Positions 32,291 through 41,179 of a stretch of 47,388 nt of DNA are shown here, piece after piece. Below the pieces are notes generated by a model. The model ran no database searches, had not been told where the DNA came from, and saw nothing but the letters and a program-made list of their open reading frames with translations. The position numbers and the translations under genes were made by a program. Source of the DNA: Bacteroidia bacterium. GTDB lineage: Bacteria; Bacteroidota; Bacteroidia; SpSt-205. The stretch spans positions 1-47,388 of the forward strand of contig JANWXY010000074.1 of NCBI GenBank assembly GCA_025057135.1, in the 5' to 3' direction. Position 1 is the first letter of the stretch. Each line of letters opens with the position of its first letter.

Positions 32291-32596
32291 ATGCAAGCCT
32301 ATACCAAAGACGAAATCCTACAGCGTCTGACCTTCTTCCCTGAATGGAGTTTTCAGCAAAATGCCTTAGTTAGACAATATGAGTTTGAAGATTTCCTGGA
32401 AGCTTGGGCTTTCTTGACACGAGTCGCGCTATTGGCAGAGCGGCACAATCACCATCCAGAAATCTGGAATGTGTATAACAAGGTTCGTCTGAGCTGGAAT
32501 ACCCATGAAGCTGGCGGCGTTACAGAAAAGGACTTTACCTTGATTGAAGAGGTAGACCGTGCCTATGGCTCCATTCATCGTAAAAGTCCGAAATGA
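32291..32596 (+). CDS. 4a-hydroxytetrahydrobiopterin dehydratase (pterin-4a-carbinolamine dehydratase)
   Basis: This small enzyme (101 residues) dehydrates 4a-hydroxytetrahydropterin in pterin recycling. The signature is the histidine triad [20 protein letters not shown] (about residues 50-69), followed by [12 protein letters not shown] near the C-terminus. A longer frame from 32111 is open but antisense to rplM. The TACCTTTG element 4 nt ahead fixes ATG 32291. No aromatic amino acid hydroxylase is in the window. The end overlaps dut by 32 nt. Confidence 0.94.
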   Translation: MQAYTKDEILQRLTFFPEWSFQQNALVRQYEFEDFLEAWAFLTRVALLAERHNHHPEIWNVYNKVRLSWNTHEAGGVTEKDFTLIEEVDRAYGSIHRKSPK

Positions 32597-33008
32597 GTCG
32601 GGCTTGCCCCTGCCAGAATATGCCACACCAGGAGCCTCCGGATTAGACATTCGAGCCGCGATCAAAGCGCCTATTGTCCTCGCTCCAGGAGAGTGGCGCG
32701 CCATTCCTACGGGGCTCTACATAGAACTGCCAGAAGGGTATGAAGCGCAAGTACGGCCTCGGAGTGGCTTGGCCCTGCGCCACGGCATCACCCTGCTGAA
32801 TAGCCCCGGTACCGTAGATGCTGACTACCGCGGTGAAATCCAAGTTATCTTAATCAATCTTGGGCGAGAAGCCTTCCGTGTGGAACCAGGCATGCGGATT
32901 GCTCAGCTTGTTATCACACCCGTAGTTCGTATCACATGGGAATTGGTGGAGGAGCTTACCGACACTTCGCGCAGTGATGGTGGATTTGGACACACAGGTA
33001 CCCAATGA
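32565..33008 (+). CDS. dut: deoxyuridine 5'-triphosphate nucleotidohydrolase (dUTPase)
   Basis: This trimeric enzyme hydrolyses dUTP to dUMP, keeping uracil out of DNA. All five motifs are visible in 147 residues: [37 protein letters not shown] and the C-terminal [14 protein letters not shown] 6 nt upstream is possible. It overlaps the pterin dehydratase by 32 nt and the patatin gene by ATGA. Confidence 0.97.
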   Translation: MAPFIVKVRNESGLPLPEYATPGASGLDIRAAIKAPIVLAPGEWRAIPTGLYIELPEGYEAQVRPRSGLALRHGITLLNSPGTVDADYRGEIQVILINLGREAFRVEPGMRIAQLVITPVVRITWELVEELTDTSRSDGGFGHTGTQ

Positions 33009-35116
33009 GGTTCCTACCGCATGGTCTTCAAGCCATTCTCCGCTTTTATCCCTTTCAACTGCCCCTATATCAGTTTCGTAGACATTTATTCCTTTCGCTT
33101 CTATGGGTGATACTTTGGCTAATAGCCCTCGGACAGATTGGACGCTCTTTTGGTGTATCAGACATATTTTACACGCCGGCCACCGGGTTATATCCCACCT
33201 TTGCTTCTACTTTTGCTTGGGGGATAGCCTATGGTATATTTGTAATCGCCTATCATCTCACGACTTATCTCTTGGACGGACATCATGCAGGCTTTCTCTT
33301 GCGGGAAAAACACCCTTTCCTCCTATATGCTATAAATAATAGCCTCCTTCCCCTCAGTTTTTGGTTATTTTACCTCCACATCTACACTCAGCAGCATCAC
33401 CAAGACCCCAACTTTGGTGCCCAAATATTGGGTCATGCGACTGGAACTTTGGGAATCACTACCGCCCTTCTTATCGGACTGGATAAATTTTCTGGCGATA
33501 TTTTTCAGCTGAGACGATTAGGGCTTCTCCCCCCACAGAGGGTATATATGGATGTAACAAAAGCCCGAGCCACTGCGGCTGAAACCCACTATTACCTCAC
33601 CTTACACCGAGGCATACAAAGCAGCGCAGATTATATCCTTACGGACAAAAAAGCGCTAACGAAACTTCTGCTTCGGCATCATCGCAATGCCTTCATGGTA
33701 GAAATTGGTCTGATTGTACTTATCAGCATTTGGGGATACATACAGACGCTCTCGGGCGTATATCTGCCAGCCGCAGCAGCCTTTCTTATTTTTTGGGCTA
33801 TTCTGTATATGCTTTTAGGAGCTGTGAGCTTCTGGATAAGGAAATGGGGAGGATGGGCACTCCTCGCCTTGGGCGGCGTACTGGTTCTACTCATTTATCA
33901 AGGGAGCTTATGGGAAAGCTATTCTGCCTACGGACTTCGCTACACCGCCTCCCCTATGGACACCGTCCGAAGCCCATCAGAGGACTCTCTGGACCTTATA
34001 ACCTGCTTGGAGGCTTGGCATAAAAAACAAGGGAGTAAAGCCCCACTGGTATGGGTACAAGTTTCTGGAGGTGGCTGGCGTTCTGCTTTTTGGACACTTG
34101 TCAATCTTCAATACTTAGATAGTTTGTCTAAAGGGCTGCTGTGGCAGCGGTGCTTTGCTATTTCTGGGGCTTCTGGCGGCTTAATCGGCGCTGCTACTTG
34201 GAGAGAGTTAGGGCTATTCTATCCCAAACGGCGCTTTGACCTATCTGAGGCGTATTTCCTCACTCAAGATGCCCTAAATCCCATCCTCTCTACTGCTGTT
34301 ACGAGTTTTTTCAGTCCAACCTCACGCTTTCAAGATAGAATAAGCCGTGAGAAGCACCCAATGACCAGAGAATATGCATTTGAACAGGCATTGATACGAA
34401 ACAGCCGAGCTTTTGGTGAAAGGCGGGTCGGAGATTACAAGGGGTTTGAGCAGCGAAGCCAATGCCCTCTGTTGTTTATTACGCCAGTACTCATCCCTAC
34501 GGGCAGACAGCTGCTGATTAGCAGTCAGTCATGCGGCATCCTTCTGCGCCAAGGATACATTCAAGAGCTGCGTCAGCTGACCCCAGACGCTGACCATCTA
34601 AGGCTTACCACAGCCCTCCGAATGAATGCCTCTTTCCCTTTCATTCTCCCCCCCGTGCGGCTTCCCACAGCCCAGAAGTTAGAAGCTGTGGATGCAGGAG
34701 CTATGGACAACTTCGGCGAGATTATTGCACTGCGCTTCCTATGGAACTTGCGGGCCGCCATAGCCAAATATGCCTCCCGAGTGATACTAATAGAAATCCG
34801 AGATTTACCCCCAGAAGCTCCTACTGAACTTCAAGAACGCTCCTCAGCGCTGCAGGATTTTATACGGCGTTTGGGGGGATTTTATACATCATTCACAGGA
34901 GCAAGGCAAATCTTATCTCGCCTCTCCTATGAAGTACTGGGGGCTAATTTTCCCATCCCTGTGGAAAAATATACACTGGCTTGCCGTCCCAGAAGCGGTC
35001 GCATTCCTCCGTTGGGATTTACTTTACATCCCACTGATCAAGCTGTGATGCTTAATACGCTCACAGATAGTGTGCATATCGGACAGTTAGAGCGCATTAT
35101 TCAAGCTATGAAGTGA
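33005..35116 (+). CDS. membrane-embedded patatin-like phospholipase
   Basis: This 703-residue protein has two parts. Residues 1 to about 310 contain roughly six or seven hydrophobic segments (for example [16 protein letters not shown] and [17 protein letters not shown]). Residues about 345-600 form a patatin acyl hydrolase domain with a Gly-rich oxyanion loop SGGGWRS (about 354-360), nucleophile Ser390 in GASGG, and Asp563 in DAGAMDN. The last motif has DAG where DGG or DGA is usual. Patatins cleave acyl esters of phospholipids. Its ATGA overlap with dut suggests cotranscription, though the functions look unrelated. Confidence 0.85.
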   Translation: MRFLPHGLQAILRFYPFQLPLYQFRRHLFLSLLWVILWLIALGQIGRSFGVSDIFYTPATGLYPTFASTFAWGIAYGIFVIAYHLTTYLLDGHHAGFLLREKHPFLLYAINNSLLPLSFWLFYLHIYTQQHHQDPNFGAQILGHATGTLGITTALLIGLDKFSGDIFQLRRLGLLPPQRVYMDVTKARATAAETHYYLTLHRGIQSSADYILTDKKALTKLLLRHHRNAFMVEIGLIVLISIWGYIQTLSGVYLPAAAAFLIFWAILYMLLGAVSFWIRKWGGWALLALGGVLVLLIYQGSLWESYSAYGLRYTASPMDTVRSPSEDSLDLITCLEAWHKKQGSKAPLVWVQVSGGGWRSAFWTLVNLQYLDSLSKGLLWQRCFAISGASGGLIGAATWRELGLFYPKRRFDLSEAYFLTQDALNPILSTAVTSFFSPTSRFQDRISREKHPMTREYAFEQALIRNSRAFGERRVGDYKGFEQRSQCPLLFITPVLIPTGRQLLISSQSCGILLRQGYIQELRQLTPDADHLRLTTALRMNASFPFILPPVRLPTAQKLEAVDAGAMDNFGEIIALRFLWNLRAAIAKYASRVILIEIRDLPPEAPTELQERSSALQDFIRRLGGFYTSFTGARQILSRLSYEVLGANFPIPVEKYTLACRPRSGRIPPLGFTLHPTDQAVMLNTLTDSVHIGQLERIIQAMK

Positions 35117-35117
35117 G

Positions 35118-35125
35118 TAACTTTG
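35118..35125 (+). promoter_or_regulatory. -7 promoter element TAACTTTG of the small lipoprotein cluster
   Basis: Exact TAnnTTTG match just after the patatin stop and 4 nt (CTTG) before GTG 35130. It favours GTG 35130 over the TTG at 35127. Confidence 0.6.
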
Positions 35126-35129
35126 CTTG

Positions 35130-35393
35130 GTGCGATATATCCTTTTCCTTTTTTCTGCGAGTGTGATTGTCAGTTGCAGCTCCCCCTCCTCTACTTCGGC
35201 TGCTTCCCAAAGTATGACGACAGAAAAATCGCTGACTATCCCGGTAGAGCAGTTAGCCTTACCTTACTGTCCTGAATGTGAGATGAGGTTTAGTCAGTTT
35301 CCCGTAGCAGATACTTTGACATATGACAAAAAGATATATGGCTTCTGTAGTGAAGGCTGTAAAAAAGCCTTCTCTAAGCGAATGGGCATTTAA
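35130..35393 (+). CDS. YHS/TRASH-like metal-binding lipoprotein
   Basis: This 87-residue product has a lipoprotein signal MRYILFLFSASVIVSC with Cys16, a Ser-rich linker, and a small cysteine module. The module runs CPECEMRF (Cys47, Cys50) to YGFCSEGCKKAF (Cys73, Cys77). The CxxCxM..FCSxGCxxxF pattern is that of YHS/TRASH domains, which bind metals such as copper. A periplasmic metal-handling role is inference. Its last ~55-70 bp also encode the start of the next lipoprotein in another frame. Confidence 0.75.
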   Translation: MRYILFLFSASVIVSCSSPSSTSAASQSMTTEKSLTIPVEQLALPYCPECEMRFSQFPVADTLTYDKKIYGFCSEGCKKAFSKRMGI

Positions 35394-36264
35394 GCTTCTG
35401 CTAAGCTTCACGGTAGGTGCGTTGATAGCAGGATGTAGTCAGACCTCCGAAGAGTCTCAGGCTTCCTCCTCTCAAGATACGCTTTATGCGATACCTTGGG
35501 AGGAGGTTCAAGTGTATATGAAAGCGGCTCCCTCTCCTGTACAGGTTGCTGTATGGCTTAAGCAAGAAAAAGTGCCTTTTGTTAGAGAGCCTTTACATGA
35601 CCCTACTTTGGCTGCGAGATACGGGGGCATTCAGGGGGCTGCTAATCTCGGCATTTATTTGACAGACATGGCTTATGCTTATGCTACGCAGCACTATCAG
35701 GAAGCGTATGAGTATCTCTCTTCCGTCAATCGGTTAGCGGCCAGATACGGAATAGATGATATCCTATCCATAGACCGAATACGGGCTTTAGACAAGCTGC
35801 AGGATAGCCCTGACAGCGCCCAGAAACTTCTCTCAAAATACTATGGGGAAATGCAGCAGCGATTAGAAGAGACTGGCCAGCAGGTAATGCTTAGGCACAT
35901 GATACTTGGTGGCTGGATAGAGAGCCTGCATATAACCCTTATTCTGATAGAAAAGGAACCGCATAAGCAGCAGCTCACGGAGATGATTTCCCTCCAAAAA
36001 AATCTGCTCCCTTTACTTATCAAGCTGTATGCGGTGGACTCCACGAAAGCCCCTTCTTCCCAGCGTATTGTGAAGTATTTGCTCAATATCCAGCAGTCTT
36101 TGGACAAAACAGTCCCAGAAACTACTCAAAAGCAGCCCCTAACGAAAGTAGACAAGGGACTAATACAAATGCGCTTTGACGCTATGACTAAAATCTCTCC
36201 TGAACAGGTGCAACTCATAAAACAACCTCTCAGCGAACTCCGTCAACACATGGTAAAAATATGA
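35338..36264 (+). CDS. hypothetical lipoprotein
   Basis: I do not recognise a family. The product (308 residues from ATG 35338) has a lipoprotein signal with LLLSFTVGALIAGC (Cys33 from this start). The mature part is mainly helical and rich in Gln, Leu and Glu, without further cysteines or a known motif. Possible starts are ATG 35323, ATG 35338 and GTG 35350; the last gives the shortest n-region. All overlap the YHS lipoprotein in a +1 frame. The stop overlaps the next gene as ATGA. Confidence 0.65.
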   Translation: MASVVKAVKKPSLSEWAFKLLLSFTVGALIAGCSQTSEESQASSSQDTLYAIPWEEVQVYMKAAPSPVQVAVWLKQEKVPFVREPLHDPTLAARYGGIQGAANLGIYLTDMAYAYATQHYQEAYEYLSSVNRLAARYGIDDILSIDRIRALDKLQDSPDSAQKLLSKYYGEMQQRLEETGQQVMLRHMILGGWIESLHITLILIEKEPHKQQLTEMISLQKNLLPLLIKLYAVDSTKAPSSQRIVKYLLNIQQSLDKTVPETTQKQPLTKVDKGLIQMRFDAMTKISPEQVQLIKQPLSELRQHMVKI

Positions 36265-36698
36265 GTACCGCCCTGCGTCCCATTTTCTGGCTAATAGTTG
36301 CCTCCACATTACACTTAGCCGCGCAAACTCCCTGTAAGCAGCTCATCCCAGCCTGCCGAGATGCGTATATGGAAAACTTCAGCTGGGATGGACGATACTG
36401 GCGAGCAGAACTATACGGCGGTGAGACCTCCGAAATATATTACACCTTTTTCAGAGGCATTCGCTACCGACTCATCCCTTGTGGAAGCTCCTCTACCAAA
36501 AACACCCCCCACATCCGCATCTACAATGCTAACAGAACTCTCTTGTTAGACACCCGCCAACAGGGGGATAGAGCCTACTGGGATTTAGAACTCAGTACGA
36601 CTCAGCTCCTACTCATAGAACTGTATTATCCTAATGGGGATGGTTGTGCGGCTCTCCTAATAGGCCACCGTGCCCCTATGGAAGCCTCCACACGATAA
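36261..36698 (+). CDS. hypothetical exported protein
   Basis: A 145-residue product with no family I recognise. A signal peptide (MSTALRPIFWLIVASTLHLAAQ) is followed by PCKQLIPACRDAY and a beta-rich body (YYTFFRGIRYRLIPCG, PHIRIYNANRTLLLDTR, YWDLELS) ending with GDGCAALLIGHR. The strand pattern resembles small Bacteroidota jelly-roll or pre-peptidase-like domains. Four cysteines could form two disulphides. It is coupled to the upstream lipoprotein by an ATGA overlap and lies 19 bp before nuoM. Confidence 0.6.
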   Translation: MSTALRPIFWLIVASTLHLAAQTPCKQLIPACRDAYMENFSWDGRYWRAELYGGETSEIYYTFFRGIRYRLIPCGSSSTKNTPHIRIYNANRTLLLDTRQQGDRAYWDLELSTTQLLLIELYYPNGDGCAALLIGHRAPMEASTR

Positions 36699-36705
36699 TA
36701 AGGGC

Positions 36706-36713
36706 TACCTTTG
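36706..36713 (+). promoter_or_regulatory. -7 promoter element TACCTTTG of nuoM
   Basis: Exact TAnnTTTG match, 4 nt (CAGA) before GTG 36718; it excludes the longer frame from 36670. Confidence 0.65.
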
Positions 36714-36717
36714 CAGA

Positions 36718-38232
36718 GTGATCGTCTGGTGGATAGCTACAGCTTTTATCGGTGGGATTTTTGCTCTGCTCATACCCTCAAGATGGACATGGCGCATAGC
36801 TTCTCTGACCATAGCAGGCGTAGGCGCATGGCTCGCTGGTGAGTATGCTCTGCATGCGCCTCTGGAGGTGACCCACGGATTGAGCACTTTACAATTTCGT
36901 GTGCCATGGTGGGGATTTCTCAGCCCGCAGGGTTGGGTTGGACGCTACAATATACAGCTCTTTTTTGCCGCTGATGGTGCCGCATTCCTTTTGGGGAGTT
37001 TAGTCAGCTTGGTTTTTCTAATACTTAGCTTTTGGAATGGCTGGTCTTTCTCTCAGCCCCGATTACAAATCTCTGCATTTCTAATCCTGCAAGGCTTCGT
37101 CCTCTGGACGATATTTGCCTATGATCTGATAGCTTTCTATGTGGGATTTGAGGCTGTGCTTTTACCGATGTACTACCTCATTTTGACCCTTAGTCCGAGT
37201 GGGGATGGTACCCGAAAAGCCGCTATGGAGTTTCTCCTATACACCCTCTTAGGGTCAGTACCCATGCTGGGGGGTATTTTGTATGGAGCTTCGGAAATCA
37301 ATCGGCTTTATGGGGTTTCTTTTACGACCAGTTATTACGACTGGCTCAAATACCCTCTGCCCGAAAATGTACAACTGGGCGTATATCTGACCTTTGTTTT
37401 GGCCTTTTGGGTAAAGTTGGGTCTTTTCCCTCTACATGGTTGGGTGCTAAGTCTATACAAACAGGCCCCTCTTTCCCTGGTAGTCATTTCCTCCGCCCTG
37501 CTGACAAAACTCGGAGGGCTTGCCTGGCTGCGCTGGGCTCCGGCTTTTCCTCAAGCCCACTTTTCAATCAGTCCATACGCAGGGGCTTTGGCGGTCGTAT
37601 CTCTCTTAGGGGCTGGACTGGCTGCTTATTTCCAAAAAAGTCTGAGAAGCTGGCTTGCTATGGGAACAGTCTCCCACTTAAGTATGGTAGCATTAGGCAT
37701 AGCGGCGACATCGCCTGCGGCCGCAAGTGGTGCTGCATGGATGATGATTAGCCATGGAATGATAGCAGCCGCTCATCTCCTACTTGTGAATAGCCTTCTG
37801 GAAAGGCTGCAAAGTGATGAGATTGACGCCGCAGGCGGCATCGCCCGTTCCATGCCACAGCTCGCTGCGCTTTGGGTACTCGTGGCTCTCGCTTCAGTCG
37901 GGCTGCCCGGACTTATTCAGTTTCCAGCTGAGCTTCTTATATTGACAGGGACTTACACTTCCTACACTCTCAGAAGAGGAATTTTCATCGCTGCACTGCT
38001 TGGGGTATTAGTCTCCGCAGCTTATACGCTACCTGTTATTAGACGGGTGCTTTTTGGTTCTGAGAGACGCTCTTTCACAGACCTGTCGTCTTCGGAAACC
38101 GCCCCACTTTGGATAATCGGGGTTTTGATTGTGATTTTGGGTTTCGCTACCGGCCCCTTTTTGGTGGAGATACAGCGAACGGTGGGGCCGCTCATGCGGG
38201 CGATTCTTTTTCAGAGTTTAGGGATTCAGTAA
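36718..38232 (+). CDS. nuoM: NADH-quinone oxidoreductase subunit M (complex I antiporter-like subunit)
   Basis: This is a proton-pumping membrane subunit of complex I, with about 14 helices in 504 residues. Diagnostic points are the helix-5 glutamate in FYVGFEAVLLPMYYLI, the helix-7 lysine in FWVKLGLFPLHGW with the following LYKQAPLSLVV, GTVSHLSMVALGI, and SHGMIAAAHLLLVNSLLERL. LASVGLPGLIQFPAELLIL follows, as in NuoM. Helix count and length fit NuoM better than NuoL or NuoN. GTG 36718 is chosen from the -7 element. Only nuoB lies nearby, so complex I genes are dispersed in this genome, or these belong to a partial cluster. Confidence 0.88.
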   Translation: MIVWWIATAFIGGIFALLIPSRWTWRIASLTIAGVGAWLAGEYALHAPLEVTHGLSTLQFRVPWWGFLSPQGWVGRYNIQLFFAADGAAFLLGSLVSLVFLILSFWNGWSFSQPRLQISAFLILQGFVLWTIFAYDLIAFYVGFEAVLLPMYYLILTLSPSGDGTRKAAMEFLLYTLLGSVPMLGGILYGASEINRLYGVSFTTSYYDWLKYPLPENVQLGVYLTFVLAFWVKLGLFPLHGWVLSLYKQAPLSLVVISSALLTKLGGLAWLRWAPAFPQAHFSISPYAGALAVVSLLGAGLAAYFQKSLRSWLAMGTVSHLSMVALGIAATSPAAASGAAWMMISHGMIAAAHLLLVNSLLERLQSDEIDAAGGIARSMPQLAALWVLVALASVGLPGLIQFPAELLILTGTYTSYTLRRGIFIAALLGVLVSAAYTLPVIRRVLFGSERRSFTDLSSSETAPLWIIGVLIVILGFATGPFLVEIQRTVGPLMRAILFQSLGIQ

Positions 38233-38324
38233 AAGAAACGATCACAGGCTCTGCTAATATCACCAACTAAAAGCTTCATCGCCACACTTTTTTGAACAAG
38301 GCGTTATGGCACCTCAGAGATGCG

Positions 38325-38332
38325 TACTTTTG
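38325..38332 (+). promoter_or_regulatory. -7 promoter element TACTTTTG of nuoB
   Basis: Exact TAnnTTTG match, 11 nt before ATG 38344. The alternative ATG at 38320 lies upstream of the element, so the shorter protein is favoured. Confidence 0.5.
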
Positions 38333-38343
38333 TTTTCGGATGT

Positions 38344-38859
38344 ATGGACTTAGAAAAAGCGCTCAATCAGCAAGGATTTTTACTGGCTCGCTTAGATGAC
38401 CTAATCAGCTGGGCGCGAGTTGGGTCGCTCTGGCCCATGCCTATGGGGCTTGCTTGCTGTGCGATTGAGATGATGGGGGCTGCTGGCCCGAAATATGATA
38501 TTGCTCGGTTTGGCATGGAGCGATTCTCTTTCTCACCGCGACAGGCGGATGTGATGATCGTAGCGGGCTGGTGTACCTACAAAATGGCCCATGCTATCAA
38601 ACGCATCTGGGATCAAATGACTGAACCCAAATGGTGCATAGCTATGGGGGCCTGTGCCTCTACAGGTGGAATGCACCGCGTATATGGGGTCGTTCAAGGG
38701 GTGGATCAGTTTTTGCCCGTAGATGTCTACGTGCCAGGATGTCCTCCGCGTCCGGAGGTTTTATTGCACGCATTGATAGAACTCCAGAAAAAAATCCAGA
38801 AAGAACACTCGCCAATTCGGGACCGCCTGCACTCTGCATCGGAGAGCAGAGTAGGTTAG
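38344..38859 (+). CDS. nuoB: NADH-quinone oxidoreductase subunit B
   Basis: NuoB sits in the peripheral arm of complex I and holds the terminal [4Fe-4S] cluster N2. Cluster ligands are visible as [10 protein letters not shown] (tandem Cys), MGACAS and YVPGCPP. The 171-residue form starts [17 protein letters not shown], like typical NuoB proteins. The frame is open from ATG 38320, which would add eight residues. It is preceded by nuoM, with about 110 bp between. Neighbouring nuo genes are absent. Confidence 0.95.
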   Translation: MDLEKALNQQGFLLARLDDLISWARVGSLWPMPMGLACCAIEMMGAAGPKYDIARFGMERFSFSPRQADVMIVAGWCTYKMAHAIKRIWDQMTEPKWCIAMGACASTGGMHRVYGVVQGVDQFLPVDVYVPGCPPRPEVLLHALIELQKKIQKEHSPIRDRLHSASESRVG

Positions 38860-39043
38860 ATATCCACCGCCTCAAGGCTTTCTGTAAGAGACCTTAGTCC
38901 TCACCTCACTGCTCTGGAAGGCAAAGGATGGAGATTAGGACATTTTTCTGAGAAGTCACAGCCTCAAACTTATCTCTGGAGTGCGTAGTGTACTGCAAGT
39001 TACTTTCTTTTGGCCGTAGATTGGGTTTTTTACCTTTGCAGCC
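38860..39043 (+). other. intergenic region before the penicillin-acylase gene
   Basis: 184 bp without a recognisable gene. The only supported signal is the promoter at its 3' end: TTTG at 39009-39012 followed 18 bp later by TACCTTTG, the best -33/-7 pair in the window. Confidence 0.4.
39031..39038 (+). promoter_or_regulatory. -7 promoter element TACCTTTG of the penicillin-acylase-family gene
   Basis: Exact TAnnTTTG match, 5 nt before ATG 39044, with a candidate -33 TTTG 18 bp upstream. Confidence 0.65.
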
Positions 39044-41146
39044 ATGCGATACCTACTAATCGTGGGGGCTGTATGGGCTCAGTGGGTGGAAATCTACCGA
39101 GACACATTTGGGACGCCTTTTATTTTTGGGAAAAGGGATGTGGATTGTGCATATGGTTTAGCGTGGGCTCATTCTGAGGATGACTTTGGGCGAATCCAGT
39201 ACCTCATAGCCCTCTCCAAAGGCCGCCTCGGACGCTTGATAGGAAAATCGGGGGCTGCGATGGACTACTTCGGGTACTTCACGGGGGCTGCACGCCTGGC
39301 TAAGCTCCAATACGATAGCCTCTCCCCTCAAGTGCGAGCCGTGATGGAAAGCTACGCCGCAGGATTAAATGACTTTGCTCGCCAGTATCCGAAAGCTGTG
39401 TTGGATAAAAAACTATTTCCCGTTACGGGCGAGGATATACTACGAGGCTATATAATCGTGCTATCCGGCATGGTTGGCGCAGGTCAAGCTCTTCAGGCTA
39501 CTATGGCAGGTCAGCCAGAGAAGTACGAGTTCAGAGTAGCAGGCTCTAACGCCATAGCGGTCAGCTCCCGAAAAACGGCAGATGGAGAAACCTACCTCCT
39601 CATAAATCCCCATGTACCAATAGAGGGAGTAATGCGCTGGTACGAAGCCTTTCTCCACAGTGAGGAAGGCTGGCATGTTTTAGGAGGATTTTTTCCCTGT
39701 ACGATAGCCCCGGGATTAGGTACGACGCCAACAGCTGGATGGGCACTTACCTTCAACTGGCCTGACTTTGTGGATATTTACCAGCTGCGCCTCCATCCGA
39801 AAAATAAACGCCTGTACGCCATAGACGGTCGCTGGGATACACTCCGAGAAGAAACGGTTCGCTTACACATCCGTCTCATGAGAAATCCCCAAAGCTTCAC
39901 TCGGGGCTGGCCTATCATGAATCCGCCTCGGCTGCGAGGCCCTGTCTTATCAATCCGAAAGACAATAGAGTATAGTGCCTTTGGTCCCGTGGTACGCACT
40001 AAGAAAGGGGTATTCGCTCTCCGATTTCCAGCTGAGAGGATGTACAAAGCCCCCCAGCAGTGGTATGAAATGAGTCGCTCTCGTAGCTTCTCAGAGTTTA
40101 GAGCTGCGTTGAGGCATCAGGGCATCCCCCACTTCAATGTGGTTTATGCGGATCGCTCCGATACCATATATTATCTCTTCAACGCCACGCTTCCTGAACG
40201 GCATCCTGCATACAACTGGCAGGGTATTTTGCCCGGTGATACATCCGCTACTTTATGGAAACGCTACCTCACGATAGATGAGCTCCCGCAGGTATTAGCT
40301 CCGAAGTGTGGTTATGTTTTTAGTGTAAATAATAGCCCCTTCGCTGTAAGCTGCCCAGAAGAAGCGCCCAAAGAAAGTCATTTCCCACCCCAACACGCCT
40401 GGTACTGGAATCGTCATAATAATCGCGAGCGCCGAATGTACCAGCTCATGGAATCCAAAGACCGCATCTCATGGGCTGACTTTCACTCTATAAAGTATGA
40501 CCGACAGTATCCAGTAGATGGTCCTATACGAAGCCTATGGTCTGCTTTCGCCTCTCTGCCAGATACTCAATCCAGTTTGCTACGGGAGGCGCTTGAAGTT
40601 ATTAGAAATTGGGATTTCACAGGGCTGAGCTATAGCCGAGCTGCTACGCTCCTTGTGTTAGCCAGTACTTATGCCTTCAAAAAGGCGGGGCTTCCTGGTT
40701 ATAACTGGCTGGAAGAAGGCAAGATGCGCCTATCTCACGATTTATTGTGGGAGTCTCTGGGATATGCCACGCGGGAGCTTTACCGCTTTTATCGTCAGGT
40801 AGCGCCGCCTCTCTCCGAAGTACAAGCAATAGAAGTGAGACAACGGCGATATCCGTTAGATGGGCTGCCGGAGCAGCTCGCCCCCACTTATGCCGAATGG
40901 GACCATAAAAAAGGTTTTCTTAGAGTCGTGGCTGGTGATACTTACATTCAGTTTGTGCGGTTCAATCGTGCCTCAGAATATCCTCATATAGAGACCGTCC
41001 TGCCCCTCGGTGTATCAGGCGACCCAGGGAGCCCTCACTACGATGATCAACTGCCACTTTATATCGCCCGCCGATGCAAACCTATGACCCTCAACCCTCA
41101 AGAAATACGCAATACAGCCAAACTGCATAAACGATTTGAGCGCTGA
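39044..41146 (+). CDS. penicillin acylase (S45) family Ntn hydrolase
   Basis: S45 enzymes are exported N-terminal nucleophile hydrolases that cleave amide-linked acyl groups (penicillins, acyl-homoserine lactones, or other amides). The 700-residue precursor opens with MRYLLIVGAVWAQ, a short signal peptide. An alpha-chain region contains DVDCAYGLAWAHSEDDFGRIQ. The expected autocleavage site is GSNAIAV, giving Ser168 as the beta-chain nucleophile. Later conserved parts include YADRSDTIYYLFNATLPER and the C-terminal GVSGDPGSPHYDDQLPLY. The substrate is unknown. The gene stands alone under its own promoter. Confidence 0.88.
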   Translation: MRYLLIVGAVWAQWVEIYRDTFGTPFIFGKRDVDCAYGLAWAHSEDDFGRIQYLIALSKGRLGRLIGKSGAAMDYFGYFTGAARLAKLQYDSLSPQVRAVMESYAAGLNDFARQYPKAVLDKKLFPVTGEDILRGYIIVLSGMVGAGQALQATMAGQPEKYEFRVAGSNAIAVSSRKTADGETYLLINPHVPIEGVMRWYEAFLHSEEGWHVLGGFFPCTIAPGLGTTPTAGWALTFNWPDFVDIYQLRLHPKNKRLYAIDGRWDTLREETVRLHIRLMRNPQSFTRGWPIMNPPRLRGPVLSIRKTIEYSAFGPVVRTKKGVFALRFPAERMYKAPQQWYEMSRSRSFSEFRAALRHQGIPHFNVVYADRSDTIYYLFNATLPERHPAYNWQGILPGDTSATLWKRYLTIDELPQVLAPKCGYVFSVNNSPFAVSCPEEAPKESHFPPQHAWYWNRHNNRERRMYQLMESKDRISWADFHSIKYDRQYPVDGPIRSLWSAFASLPDTQSSLLREALEVIRNWDFTGLSYSRAATLLVLASTYAFKKAGLPGYNWLEEGKMRLSHDLLWESLGYATRELYRFYRQVAPPLSEVQAIEVRQRRYPLDGLPEQLAPTYAEWDHKKGFLRVVAGDTYIQFVRFNRASEYPHIETVLPLGVSGDPGSPHYDDQLPLYIARRCKPMTLNPQEIRNTAKLHKRFER

Positions 41147-41163
41147 AACGTAAAGGATTTATG

Positions 41164-41171
41164 TAGATTTG
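41164..41171 (+). promoter_or_regulatory. -7 promoter element TAGATTTG of the transhydrogenase operon
   Basis: Exact TAnnTTTG match, 8 nt before ATG 41180. The upstream GTG at 41171 would start on the last base of the element and is therefore unlikely. Confidence 0.6.
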
Positions 41172-41179
41172 TGCCGCAG

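Noticed and set aside
38560-38600. Extra cysteine in NuoB (GWCTYKMA) as a possible novel cluster ligand
   Set aside because: The same variant segment is, as far as I recall, present in NuoB of related phyla; the four N2 ligands are intact, so nothing unusual can be claimed.
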